Positions 36,248 through 46,759 of a stretch of DNA of 64,000 bases are shown one piece after another. Positions within the stretch are counted from its first letter, which is position 1; each line of letters starts with the position of its first letter. The position numbers and the translations under genes were made by a program. The notes under the pieces are model-generated. The model worked only from the letters and a program-made list of their open reading frames with translations. It searched no databases and was not told where the DNA came from. Source of the stretch: Anisus vortex (Eukaryota > Mollusca > Gastropoda > Planorbidae); NCBI GenBank assembly GCA_949126835.1, contig OX421494.1, forward strand, positions 21,082,196 to 21,146,195, written 5' to 3'.

Positions 36248-36395
36248 TAGTGGTTATTCACACGGTTTTAACGTGTGGATAACGCCGAAAAATATCCACA
36301 CGGTTCCTCTGGGCATGCGCAATGATCCGCACGGTTTTAGACGTGAGGATAACGCCGATCAATATTCGCACGGTTCCTCGGCGCATGCGTATTAT
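36248..36395 (+). repeat. Left long inverted repeat of fold-back unit
   Basis: Starts gtggttattcacacggtttt. Matches the reverse complement of 36930-37066 over about 140 bases with scattered differences, including the word ccgcacggttttagacgtga. Contains its own small palindromes (cacacggttttaacgtgtgg). Confidence 0.8.
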
Positions 36396-36929
36396 AGCGG
36401 CTGGCCACGTGACATTGGAAAAAAGCGCGCCCGTTGTAGGTTAATGTTAGTCGTGACTGCACATACTCCCGAGTACATACGTTTCGAACATAATCTAATC
36501 AAAAATTTATTTAAAACAACCGGTCAATAGGCCTACAGACATTTCATGAAATAAGTCGATCAGCTGATCGTAGTTTTGGAAACATTGCTTAGACATGGCG
36601 CGGTAGGCCTATATGTCCTAAATAAAACGCATCTTAATGCTACTAGCTATTACTACAAGTCTAGAAGTGTGTAGGCCTATACCTACATTAGAGATCTAAG
36701 TCTAAGACAGGCTTTCACACATTTACGATTCATTCCGCACTGTAATTTGCGTCCATTATGAATTATGCCTAAGTTTAATTAATTATAAGTTTTTAATTCC
36801 TGAAATAAAGGCTAAATTTTAAAAATGCATTACTTTAGTGAATTTAAGTATACCGCACACATTTCTGGTTGTGGGGAATAACGCTAGAAATTATCCGCAC
36901 GGCCAAAAACGACGTGCGGATTATTATCA

Positions 36930-37066
36930 CGTTCATAACTGTGCGAATATTGATCGACTTTATTCTCACGTCTAAAACCGTGCGGATCATTGCGCATGCG
37001 CCGAGGAACCGTGTGGATATTTTTCGCCGTTATCCACACGTTAAAACCGTGTGAATAACGCTAGCC
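36930..37066 (-). repeat. Right long inverted repeat of fold-back unit
   Basis: Ends cacacgttaaaaccgtgtga then ataacgctagcc. Includes tctaaaaccgtgcggatcat and ttgcgcatgcgccgaggaac, the inverted forms of words in the left arm. Confidence 0.8.
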
Positions 37067-37229
37067 ATATATATATGGTAAAACAAACATTTTTTGTGTT
37101 TGTTTCCCTCTTTTTTTATGTTTTCTATGAGTTTTAAGGAATTCTGACTGAAGCCGGGTCCGAATAGCCATTTCATGCTAAAGACTAAAGGGACCCGGGT
37201 CCGAATAGCGGCAGCCATACACTTAAACT

Positions 37230-37960
37230 TTAAAATAAATAAAAGATAAAATTTTCAATTTTAACTAGATCTAGAGTCTAGATCTAGATCTAGCTACTAA
37301 GCTAGTCTAGATCTATTAATTTTATAATAATTTATAAATATTTTATATTAAATTTAAATAGAAGACTAGTCTAGACTATAATGACTAGGCCTAGTCTATA
37401 TAATATATTATAATTAATGTATTAATAATTATTAAATAATTATAATAATTAAAAATATTACCAAAAATATTAATAATAAAATAATAAGAATAATAAATAA
37501 AAAAGGCATAAATTAAATAAGGCCTAGGGCCTATAATATATACTATATAAAATTTTAACTAGTTTAGAGTAGACTTTGTAAGCTAGCGCCTTGGAAATAA
37601 CAAGTAGGCCTATGAATAAACTTACTGATTATATTTTACGAATAAATTAGGCTATTATAATAAATGTAGCTTGTTCATCAGTTGTTCCATACAATAACAT
37701 GCTCGATACACGCTGAAATAGAAAGGTGGAGATGTTTTGAAAAATGAGTAGCTTCCCCTGTTTTTTAAATCTCACTTAGCTATATATTTTCATAGAAAGG
37801 TTTACCCAAGGGCTTACCAATAGGCCTATCGACCTTTTTTTTTTGTTTATTATCCTTTATCATACTTTATGCTTATTTTGTTACTCGCTTAGTGCTTATA
37901 TAAAATTTAAATTTTCACTTATTTTTTGGCTATTAGTAATTGCAAGGGTTATAGAGGGAT
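37230..37960. other. Non-coding stretch
   Basis: Very AT-rich, with a cluster of ctagatct words at 37264-37315 and an (AAT)-rich stretch at 37420-37505. No gene is supported. Confidence 0.5.
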
Positions 37961-37966
37961 AAGGTC

Positions 37967-38050
37967 CAGGGGCTGTTCCAGCGGTTAGTTCACCGGACTG
38001 TCAACCAAAAAAAAAACAACTGTTACGTCGCGGGTTCTATTCCTGCCACT
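37967..38050 (+). repeat. Possible tRNA-like sequence with insertion
   Basis: An A-box-like part (agcggttagttcaccggact, then gtcaacc) and a B-box-like part (gcgggttctattcctgcc) are separated by an A-rich run. The spacing is too irregular for a functional tRNA. It is probably a SINE head or a tRNA pseudogene. Confidence 0.3.
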
Positions 38051-38058
38051 TAATAAAG

Positions 38059-39445
38059 CAGGGGTCTCCAAACTACAGCCCGCAAGGCTCTCTCATCCGG
38101 CTGTGGGGACCTTTTTATCGATGAAAAATTTACTACGGAAATGTATCTGTATCCTACCAAGATCAGCCGCCGCTTACGTGGACGTTATGCTTTTTACAGA
38201 ATTAAAATAAAGACGCGCAACAGTGCGTTATGTTTTCCAACCGATCACTACATTGAAACACCTTACCTTATTCGCTGCTTACTTTTTATACTTCCGTTCA
38301 CAGTCAATGGGAAGATATAACGCCATCTAGTGCTATTATTCACCAGCAAGCTTTGTGTGCTAAATATGTGTACTGAATCCTGTGGTGAAGATGGTGAATT
38401 TAATAAGGTCACATGGGCTCAACCATAGTAAGTTTAGAGACATGTTGAAAGATACAGACACAGAATCGCAAGATTTACCATATTACACAGCAGTAAGATG
38501 GCTAAGTGTTGACAAAGTTCTGAGTAGAATATTTTAAGTTAAGAAAGGAAAAAGGTGAGTTCCTGGAAATTAAAGGCAAGCCACAGCTATTATTGTCTGA
38601 TGAAGAGTAGGTATGGACATTGGCCTTTGCTGCAGACATAACTCATTTAAATTTTCTGAACCTAAAACTACAAGGAGAGTAAAATTTACTTTCTGATCTA
38701 TATTAACGCTTACACCCACCTAAAGGCCTTCAGATCCAAACTTGTCTTGATTTTTGGAACAAGTACAGACCAACAACTTGACGTATTTGACGCGCTTTCA
38801 GGCTTTCTTAATGGCTGAAGCAACATTTGCATGCGAAAACATCAAAGACCCCCAGCTCCAGTTTCATGATCGGTTTTCTGACTTGGATTCAAGACAGAAG
38901 AAGTGAGACTATTTCAAAACCCATTTGATGCAGATGTGGCCAGTTGCCCAGATGAACTGCAGCTTGAGGTCATTGAGTTGCAAGCAAATGACCTCCATAG
39001 GGACAAATTCAAAGAATGACTGGTGTGTTTTACCAGTTTTTGCCCAAAGAAGACTTTCCTAATGTAAAAACTTTTGCATCTAGGTACCTTTCAATCTTTG
39101 GAACAACATACACGAACAAACATTTTCAAGAATAAACTTGTCCGATGATAATCTCAGGTCACTGTTGGTGTTAGGGAAATCAAATCTAAAGCCAGAAAGG
39201 TTTGCTATTTTGGCATCCAGGAAACAATTTCACCATTCAAACTAATACAGGTGTTAATGTGTAAGCTTAGTGTATCAATGTATTATTAAATAATATCTGA
39301 ATAAAATAATATGACTCAAATAATTAAAAACAACATTCACGTTTCGATTCTTTTTTATTTGGACCCCAAGTATGTAGTCGGCCCCCGAACCGCTGTTTGA
39401 TAGTTAAATCTGCGGCCCTCTGGCTGAAAAGTTTGGAGACCCCTG
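38059..39445 (+). mobile_element. hAT element, GTF2IRD2-like transposase remnant
   Basis: Ends caggggtctccaaactacag (38059) and agtttggagacccctg (39445) are inverted copies. The flanks taataaag (38051-38058) and taatagag (39447-39454) match at 7 of 8, with a one-base slip at the right end. The interior codes, with many stops, for a transposase like that captured in vertebrate GTF2IRD2 (Charlie8 group of hAT). Confidence 0.8.
38394..39240 (+). pseudogene. GTF2IRD2-like hAT transposase, decayed
   Basis: Readable segments in shifting frames include VNLIRSHGLNHSKFRDML, YYTAVRWLSVDKVLSR, FLEIKGKPQLLLSDEE, TLAFAADITHLNFLNLKLQG and KEDFPNVKTFASRYLSIFG. The order matches the hAT transposase related to GTF2IRD2 (RWLS motif, WxxxLAFLxDIxxHLN-like block, then the FPxxxxxAxxxLxxFGSTY end). 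More than ten stops are present, so it is dead. Confidence 0.75.
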
Positions 39446-39590
39446 CTAATAGAGTAATTAGCATTTTATTAATTCCACAAACAATCAGTACTTAAAATAT
39501 ATCCATGCCAGATTTATTTCTTTTTCCATTTCATAAAACTAATAGCCTGTAATTATATTTTCTATTTTGCTTATAATGTTATATTTTATC

Positions 39591-40069
39591 ATAGACTATA
39601 ATATACATGGACCGCTTGCTTTAGTTTTTCTGCTATATGATGACTCAAAAGACTGCTTTTTTCGGAATTCCCGATTCTAAATGAAGTAATTGTAATACAA
39701 GTTCCATTTTATTGAATCGCACCATTTTTATTAGAAATTTTGTGCGTCAATCTATGACTAAGATATGGACGCTATGGATGAATGAAAAATTAAAATCGAA
39801 AGTAGTACAGAGCTGAAACATTTATAGATCAGTGTGGTGTGCGCACGGAAAAAAGAAAATAAGCTCTAAAAATAGAGCAGGCGGTCCATCTTATTATAGT
39901 CAATGATATATTAATAGGCCTACAAGTATTCATTTAAAGTCGAAAAAATGCGATTTAATAAAACGGAACTTGTATTACAATTACTTCATTTAAAATCGGG
40001 AATTGTAAAAAACAGAAGATAATAGCATAAAAAACTAAAGCAAGCGGTCCATGTATATTATAGTCTATG
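39591..40069. mobile_element. GGACCGCTTGCT-family MITE, 8-bp TSD
   Basis: The 35-bp ends starting catagactataatatacatg and continuing gaccgcttgctttag are perfect inverted copies (39590-39624 and 40035-40069). The flanking 8-mer attttatc is present at 39583-39590 and 40070-40077. The interior contains an inner gcaggcggtccat word near 39878-39890, so the unit looks like a composite with one full and one partial inverted copy. It is related to 7821-8112. Confidence 0.8.
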
Positions 40070-40174
40070 ATTTTATCAATTATTTTAAATGAGTGTTCAC
40101 GACAATAAAATTGTAATGTTCAATTATAGTTCTTTACTTTTATACTTTCGACAAGACCAAACACGATGTTATAA

Positions 40175-40612
40175 TCTATATATATAAAAAGACAGTGTTA
40201 AGCCCCGCAAGGATCCCCATTGGTCAATTTGAAAACACGTGTGTCACTGACCTATCTAGGCCTAGCCCAATATACCGTCTAATAATTTTTCACATCAGTC
40301 ATGTGTCTTCGATAGCTCAGTGGTAAACGTAGTGGACTGCTATAGGGGCGACCAGGGTTCGATTCTCCAGTTAGACTATACTTTTTTTTTTCGACAATTA
40401 ATTTTTCAAACTTTTAAAAACAAAAGACATTGTAAATCTATAGGCAATATAGATTTTGTGAAATAAAAATATTTGACTATTTTTTTTACCCTATTACAAT
40501 ATTTATTTACTTTCCTAAAAGTAATCAGTAAGTGTAGTTTATAAATTTGTTATCTGCACCCCAGACAGTCCTTTTTTTTTTTCACCCGGGCAACGCCGGG
40601 CAATGTAGCTTG
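40175..40612 (+). mobile_element. Helitron-like non-autonomous element, tandem copy 1
   Basis: It starts TC (tctatatatataaaaagaca) after an A and ends ...cacccgggcaacgccggg, caatgtagcttg, before a T. The 3' hairpin CCCGG/CCGGG lies 8 bases before the terminal CTTG, one base off the CTRR end of Helitrons. It carries a tRNA-like segment (40306-40376). The second copy begins at the next base. Insertion between A and T, a 5' TC and a subterminal 3' hairpin are Helitron hallmarks; no Rep/helicase coding is present. Confidence 0.65.
40306..40376 (+). repeat. tRNA-like segment within Helitron-like copy 1
   Basis: tcttcgatagctcagtggta resembles a tRNA 5' half with A box (tagctcagtgg), and agggttcgattct is a good B box. 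The start resembles tRNA-Tyr (yCTTCGATAGCTCAG). The acceptor stem no longer pairs (only 3 of 7 positions), and the anticodon arm is irregular. I regard it as a tRNA-derived sequence and not a functional tRNA. An RNA polymerase III promoter function is possible. Confidence 0.55.
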
Positions 40613-41049
40613 TCTATATATATAAAAAGACAGTGTTAAGCCCCGCGAGGATCCCCATTGGTCAATTTGAAAACACGTGTGTCACTGACCTATCTAGGCC
40701 TAGCCCATTATACCGTCTAATAATTTTTCACATCGGACATGTGTCTTCGATAGCTCAGTGGTAAACGTAGTGGACTGCTATACGGGCGACCAGGGTTCGA
40801 TTCTCCAGTTAGACTATACTTTTTTGTTTCGACAATTAATTTTTAAAACTTTTAAAAACAAAAGACATTGTAAATCTATAGGCAATATAGATTTTGTTAA
40901 ATAAAAATATTTGACTATTTTTTTTACCCTATTACAATATTTATTTACTTTCCTAAAAGTATTCATTAAGTGTAGTTTATAAATTTGTTATCTGCACCCC
41001 AGACAGTCCTTTTTTTTTTCACCCGGGCAACGCCGGGCAATGTAGCTTG
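40613..41049 (+). mobile_element. Helitron-like non-autonomous element, tandem copy 2
   Basis: 437 bp, beginning tctatatatataaaaagaca directly after copy 1 and ending caatgtagcttg before ttagtaat. It differs from copy 1 at only a dozen or so positions (for example gcgaggatcc for gcaaggatcc, and cggacatg for cagtcatg). Head-to-tail joining without spacer fits rolling-circle replication through a missed terminator. Confidence 0.65.
40744..40814 (+). repeat. tRNA-like segment within Helitron-like copy 2
   Basis: Same tRNA-Tyr-like segment as in copy 1, with one change in the anticodon region (tatacgggcg). The A-box and B-box words are unchanged. Confidence 0.55.
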
Positions 41050-41084
41050 TTAGTAATATAATAGCTTTGTTACTAGATCTATAA

Positions 41085-41335
41085 AAAGTAAAGTAGGCTA
41101 CCCTTAGGACCAAACTGATCATAGGGCTGGTGAAGCAGCGTTCACCAGTTTCTGTGGCCACGGCATACTAGGGGATGTGTGGCCATCACAATGCCCAGTC
41201 GCCTTTACGTTACCCCATCAGAGCTGGGTAGACTCAGTAGGCTACCGGGAAAAACCTCATAGCCCGCACCAGGATTCGAACCCAGAACCTTCGAATCGTT
41301 AGTCGCTCGGCTGCCGCTCGGCCACCGTGCCTTCT
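41085..41335 (-). repeat. tRNA-derived SINE, full-length copy
   Basis: Read on the minus strand it begins with a tRNA-like head: gcacggtggccgagcggcag, then cgactaacgattcgaaggtt and the B box ggttcgaatcc. The body and tail follow, with gtggccacagaaactggtga and a terminal atcagtttggtcctaagggt. The A box (tggccgagcgg) and spacing resemble a Ser/Leu-type tRNA. Other copies lie at 57634-57862, 29785-30025 and 34785-34965, with fragments at 546, 19381 and 20312. It sits 35 bases from the Helitron-like pair. Confidence 0.75.
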
Positions 41336-41963
41336 GGATCTATAGCTAAGAATAAATTGTTTTCAAATGGGCGGTGGGAGTCAAGAAGTCATATTTGTAA
41401 GTAAGTCTACGCACTGGTGGATGGGAAAAAAAAAGGGGGGGTAGATGTACACGTTGCCTTAGGCTATTTAAGGGGAGAAGGGTGAAAATATTACTTTTTC
41501 TGCGCACGTAATTTAAGGAAGACCCCTTATATCAATATTTTACCCAATCAAAAGCTTGCTTGCTGCAATCTTTAGAATAGATGTAGATCTAAGTATTATT
41601 CAATTATGTGTAGACTATTGTTCTTAATGTTGCAGACGCTCTTTCTGTACAGAAGACTTGCGCTTTACATAGTCCTACACGCTAATAAAGTTATAATTTA
41701 CAAATAAGTTACATATTAAAAGTTATACCTTATGACGAGGAGCGGAAAGGGGGTGGGGTGATTAAAACCAGATTTCAGTGGCGTAGCTAGGGTCATCTGC
41801 GCCCGGGGACATGACACAAAGTCTGCACCCCTTCTCGAACTGACAGAGTCTGTGGGCTCGCTGAGCCCCAAATAAAATTTTGAAATTTTACGGTTTATAT
41901 GGTTCATTTTCGAAGCATCTGGAATTTTAATGAAATAGAATACAGACTAATAATTCTCTATAC

Positions 41964-43769
41964 CAGGGATCGGCAACCTAGGGCACGCGTGCCAAACTTT
42001 GCACGCAGTGCGATTTTCAATGGCACTCGAAAGATTTCCGGTTCTGAATCAGGAAAACTGACTGTTGAAGCCGATGTTTCGGATTGACATAGCGACACAT
42101 TTCACTGACTTGAACGCATTGACAAGGACGGGGTCAAACAGCATTTGGCCAGTTAGGTAACTGAAATGGATTTCCTTATATCCTGAGTGAAATTCATTTT
42201 AAAACATTTAACTATATATGTACTTCCTTTATTAAGGCATATATTAAGATTATATTAGTTGGGCTTTTTAGTAAATAGGTCTAGTTCGAAGCACTCAAAG
42301 CAGAGTTTTCTAAACAAAGGCAAGACTTTCAAATTCTTTTCATACCACATCAAGCCTAACTGGCTTGATCTTACTACAACCTTCTTATATGTAGATGTAT
42401 TTAGTGGAGGGATATTGACGATTTTAAAACGCTGTCAGTTGAGTTTTAAACATCCCAAAACAATGGGCATCGAAATTCCAATTTGCGGGAAAATTTGGAA
42501 GGAAGATGCTTAGGAAAGTCATCTGCTATTCTCAACTGCAAGGCATTCATTTGCTCTACTTTCAGCTTTTGTTTTTTTATTAAGCATTCAAAGAGATCAC
42601 TTACACTTAACTAGTCAGAAATGACTAAATGTGTATCTGACATTATAAATTAGCTAAGAGGATTCAAGACTAGGCGCTCATTAATTGATCCATACTAATA
42701 CATTTAAAAGAGTTTTTATGCTCATCGTCTATTATTAAACATTAATAAAATGTATTCTAAAACAAATTTTTTTTAAATTAATTTAATAAATATGAGAGAC
42801 TTTTTAATAGCATTATATTATGGAGTTGTTGTCATTATTAGGCGAATGTTAAATAGATAAACTCCTTATGGTTAAATGGACAAACAATTAATGCAGGAAA
42901 TGTTTGTTTACAACTGTGTAACGTAAATTAATTGTATCTCTCTAATTAAATCCTGTAATGAATACCATAATGGTGGAATTATATAAAGAAATAATAATTA
43001 GTCAGTAATAGTCAGTAATTATTTGTTTTATTACAAAACATAACTTGTTTGGCATCACTATTGAATCAAATTTAGAAACTTTATTTTAATTAAAGGGAAA
43101 TAATAAGCCCGTTTAATTTGCGCTAATATTTCTGATATTATATTTCTTTTTTTTTCTTATATAAAGACTAAATGCCCTACAACTTATAACTGTATAGGCC
43201 TAATACTAATAACCAAACTGTAAAAAGTATTTAAAAATTATATAAATATTATGTGACTAAAGAATTATATGCACATTTCTTAAACATTACATTAACTACC
43301 CAGTTTGTATGATTACTACGTATCAATTCCGCTCAATGATAGTGCTTCTTCCATTCATACTAGATGAAACGTATTAAAGAAAATCTCTGTTATAACTGAG
43401 AACAAAATATAATCAATATAAGCAGTTGCTTGATCCTCATCTTGACAGACAAATGATAATGTTTACTTAATAATTACCATAAATGTGAAAGTTTAGTAAC
43501 AAAATATTGTATTTGGTATAAATGCAAATAAAAAGGATGATAATCACTAACACGTTAATGTTTTAAATATTTAAACGCTTTTGACGATTTTCTCTATACA
43601 TTTCCTTTGTTTTTGGCTTAGGTCTTGTCACAGATTTAAATTAACTGTCTTATAAAAAAATAGTAAAACAAGTACAATAGAGCAGGTTTACACATTTAGG
43701 CTGTTGGTACGCTGAAGGATATAGAAATCCTAGTTTGGCACACCATTACCAAAAGGTTGCCTACCCCTG
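41964..43769 (-). mobile_element. hAT-like non-autonomous element, perfect 8-bp TSD
   Basis: Ends cagggatcggcaacctaggg (41964) and aggttgcctacccctg (43769) are inverted. The 8-mer ctctatac is perfectly repeated at 41956-41963 and 43770-43777. It is inverted relative to the copies at 1-1065 and 47332-49732 (compare tggtacgctgaaggatatag here with tttctaaatcattcagcgtg). Short remnants of a transposase frame can be guessed near 42259-42500, but I cannot assign them firmly. Confidence 0.85.
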
Positions 43770-43848
43770 CTCTATACGATTGTAAACATTTTATTTGAAA
43801 AAAAATATACTCTACTAATTATAGGTACTAGACTGGAATAGACATAGT

Positions 43849-46620
43849 CTACAACAAATTGATCCTCATTGATTTGACTGTCGCACACTCGTCAATCACG
43901 TTGTCAAAATTAATATTCTCAAGTGTTTCTCTTTCGATGCTAAGAAGTGCAAGATCACTCAGACGATCTTGTCCCATTGTAGCACGTAAAAAAGACAAAA
44001 TAAGCTTCAGTTTGCTGAAGGACCGCTCACAGCTTGCAATTGAAACAGCAATTGTTAGAAGTATTTAAAGTGAAATGTGCAGATTCGGAAATACGTCATC
44101 TCCATATGAAACAATAAAACCAAGAAGATCCAAAGAAGTTTCCGGTAGAGCTTCAGTCCGGGCACTGAGCAGCGTTTTGCAGTCTCCGATTGCTGTGCAC
44201 TATTCGTGACCATTGACGTCAGTGCCATAGAAATTTCCAAAATCTAAGCAATTTTGACGATGTGTATCGACATTTGTCTCAGCGAGGAGAGTTTTGACGT
44301 CGAGTAAAAATCCAAATTTGGTGTTTAGCTTTTTTAGACGTAAAAACCGTATTGATATCTCCTGTTGGAGTCTATCAATTACGCTTTTCATAACACGTGC
44401 AATTTCTTCTTCTGCAGAAAGTCCTGCATCTCTTGCTAATTCTCCAGGCATCCTCCGATTTCGTCTAATCCTTCTGTCAACCTCGATTCCCCAAGTTGTG
44501 CATCTTGTTTTTCCATTGTCTACCACAAGCTGGCTCAAATTATCACGAATGTTGACAAGCTCTTGCTCCAGCGCTTCAAGATCAGATGCTGCTTCCTTAA
44601 AATTCATAGTAGGATCCTGCAACCGTTTCTGGACACGATCAGATTTCCCAAGTATGATGTTCCAGAAATGTAACAAAACTAGGAAATTAAAGTTTAATAT
44701 ACCTGCCAGCAAAGTTTCTGCATAACTTCTGGTGTCAGGCGTCGTAGTTGCATCTTCTGATAATTTTTCCAACAGCCCTACTAGTTCATCTTCTTCTTCT
44801 ATGAAGAACCCATAACCCGAGTGAGGGTCGTTGAGGCACCGTTTTTGGACAGTTGGATGATTTTGCGCCATCTGTCTTGGTCCTGTGCGGCCCTCTGGGA
44901 GTCTACATGAGACAAGCCGGTCCATGATATCATCATCCCATCTTCTCTTCTTCCTACCTCTCTTTCTTCCACCATGCACTGTGCCCTGCAGGATGGCCAG
45001 GCCATCTTGCCACATGCCCGTACTATTTGAGTTTTTTTGGATTGAATGGCGCTGAGTAGATCCTTGTGAGGGCCGATGACGTTGGTGATTTGCTCACGGA
45101 CAGTCTCATTTGCAACTCGATCTTGGTAGGAGATGTTTAAAATTTTACGTAGGCATCTCATTTTCAGAGCTCTGATTCTTTTCTGGAGATCTGCTGTAAG
45201 CGTCCATGTTTCACAGCCGTACATAAAAGCTGCCATCGCCAGGGAGCGCATCAGTCGAATCTTTGAGTAAAGTGAGATTGTCTTGCTTCGCCAGATGGTT
45301 TTTAGCTTGCAAAGTGCAGCAGTTGTCTGGACTATTCTTGCAAGAATTTCCGGCTTGGATCCTACATTGGATATTATGGATCCCAGATATTTGAAGGAGG
45401 AGACTTTCTTGAGTCTCTGACCGCCCACTTGTATTTCGGATTCAAATTCCATGTTTACCAGCGTTGATTTCCATGCCATATTATGTTATTGATATTTTCT
45501 CCAATTCGGCTGTTAACTCCCTCAGTTCATCTTCACTGCCAGCTAAGCCAGTGCATCTAGTCCTTCATAAATAGCTTTAACAGCTTCTGATCGTACACTC
45601 CATCGTGTTTCAGACTCACTCTTCACTGTGATTGGCACAACTCTTTTTAATTCCTCCCAACGAGTTTTTTAACGAAAGAAAAACAAATAAGTATATACTT
45701 TCAACTGTTCCAAAAAATGTGATAACAACTGGATCCTGATTAGCTGAGTGTACTCCTGCTAAGTTTAAGATGTGGTTGTCACAGTTGATGAACAATGCTC
45801 TGTGATTTCTGGCACACATTCGCTGTTGAAGACCGGATATATGCCTAGTCATTACAGCAGCATTGTTATAACATTGCGATCGACAGTCGGCTAGAGCCGC
45901 TAGAGGTATGTTATCAGATTTCAGTTTCTCTACGGTAACTCTTGCTGCGTCTTTGGAATGTATCTGAACAAAGCCTAAAAATGATTCTTTGATGGTTACT
46001 TTTTTAGTTTGAAAATCCACATCCACAAATCTGATGATTTGAGAAAGCTGTTCCCGGTGTCCTAGATCGGGAGTTGAGTCAAGTAAGATACCGTAATACT
46101 TGTTTTTTTTTCTGATTTCACTTAACAGCTGATTCCATACAGTCAATGCTAGTAGGTGGGTAAATACATTTTGGATTTCCGGTGATAAATAGGATACTGA
46201 ACCAGGATTTTCTTGGGCATGTTTTAGGTGTTTTTCTAATAGTGGATCATATATTTGATATCTACTATATACTGAGCAACGAGTTTGATCACAGAGAGAA
46301 AGTTTCCAACATTTTTATCCTCGTCCTTATGCAGTCTTTCTCATGGCCACGCAGTGACAAATTTTGTGAAACTAGAACCTTAATACAGGTAAGTATTCTT
46401 TTCAAAATATCGCGCCAACATTGTTTTTCCAATTTAAATTGAGCTTGGACCTGGACATCAATTCCAGTTTTATCAATTATCCTCCGCTCGGCAATCCTAC
46501 ATTGTGGATGTGTCATTTGTTTATGAGTAGAATGGCACCCCTTAATGCTTATGGGGGCGCCAAAATCATGCTTGCGAACTGGAGTGTAATGAAGATATTT
46601 GTGGAGCTCCAAAATTCAAT
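43849..46620 (-). pseudogene. ZMYM1-like/DUF4371 hAT transposase, interrupted
   Basis: On the minus strand the readable order is: WRDILKRILTCIKVLVSQNL (about 46440), ENPGSVSYLSPEIQN (46200), GILLDSTPDLGHREQLSQII (46085-46026), ARVTVEKLKSDNIPLAALAD then CRSQCYNNAAVM (DUF4371 with the Q-CYDNA-like site), then after the LINE insertion NFNFLVLLHFWNIILGKSDR and SDLEALEQELVNIRDNL, and the dimerisation end VSIASCERSFSKLKLILSF and MGQDRLSDLALLSIE. It ends at TAG 43849-43851. There is one in-frame stop in the last third and frameshifts near 45655. The family includes domesticated ZMYM genes, but here the LINE insertion and stops argue for a dead transposon. Confidence 0.85.
44830..45480 (-). mobile_element. 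RTE-type LINE C-terminal fragment inside the hAT element
   Basis: An open minus frame of over 200 codons carries RLKKVSSFKYLGSIISNVGS, LMRSLAMAAFMYGCETWTL, LKMRCLRKILNISYQDRVAN and the basic tail LAILQGTVHGGRKRGRKKRR (after a frame change). The YGCETW and LR-IL-I blocks are typical of the region after the reverse transcriptase core in RTE-like LINEs. The 3' end has a gaagaagaagatga tail (minus strand). The insertion splits the hAT coding sequence. The polymerase active site is not included. Confidence 0.85.
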
Positions 46621-46759
46621 CTAGCAAACGTATTTAGGATACATTAGTTTCCATCAAAAATAAATAAAATAATTAGTTTTAATACTCATTTTCGCGCCCC
46701 CTAGCGTGGCGCCCGGGAACATATGCCCCCGGCCCCCCCTAGCTACGCCACTGCCTGAT

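Larger units (their letters stand above)
36065..37220. mobile_element. Nested fold-back element with 8-bp flanking repeat
   Basis: The direct 8-mer acttaaac lies at 36057-36064 and 37221-37228. Next to it are inverted copies of gctattcggacccgg (36071-36085; 37154-37168 and again 37195-37209 as ccgggtccgaatagc). Within these lies a second inverted pair about 140 bp long (36248-36395 and 36930-37066), rich in alternating ccgcacgg/ccgtgcgg and gataacg/cgttat words and tgcgcatgcg palindromes. No transposase frame is visible. The outer unit could be a P- or hAT-like MITE by its 8-bp duplication; the inner unit is fold-back-like. Family unknown to me. Confidence 0.65.
41776..46753 (-). mobile_element. 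ZMYM1-like (DUF4371) hAT element with nested insertions
   Basis: The inverted ends are cagtggcgtagctaggg (41776-41792) and ccctagctacgccactg (46737-46753). Flanking 8-mers ccagattt (41768-41775) and cctgattt (46754-46761) match at 7 of 8. The coding remnant runs on the minus strand from about 46620 to 43849. Two later insertions lie inside: a hAT non-autonomous element (41964-43769) and an RTE-type LINE tail (about 44830-45480). Without them the element would be about 2.5 kb. Confidence 0.9.

Noticed and set aside
40306..40376. Functional tRNA-Tyr gene
   Set aside because: The acceptor stem does not pair and the anticodon arm is irregular; the same sequence is carried in each copy of a mobile repeat.
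44294..44725. 143-codon plus-strand frame
   Set aside because: Antisense of the hAT transposase remnant, which has recognisable family words on the minus strand.
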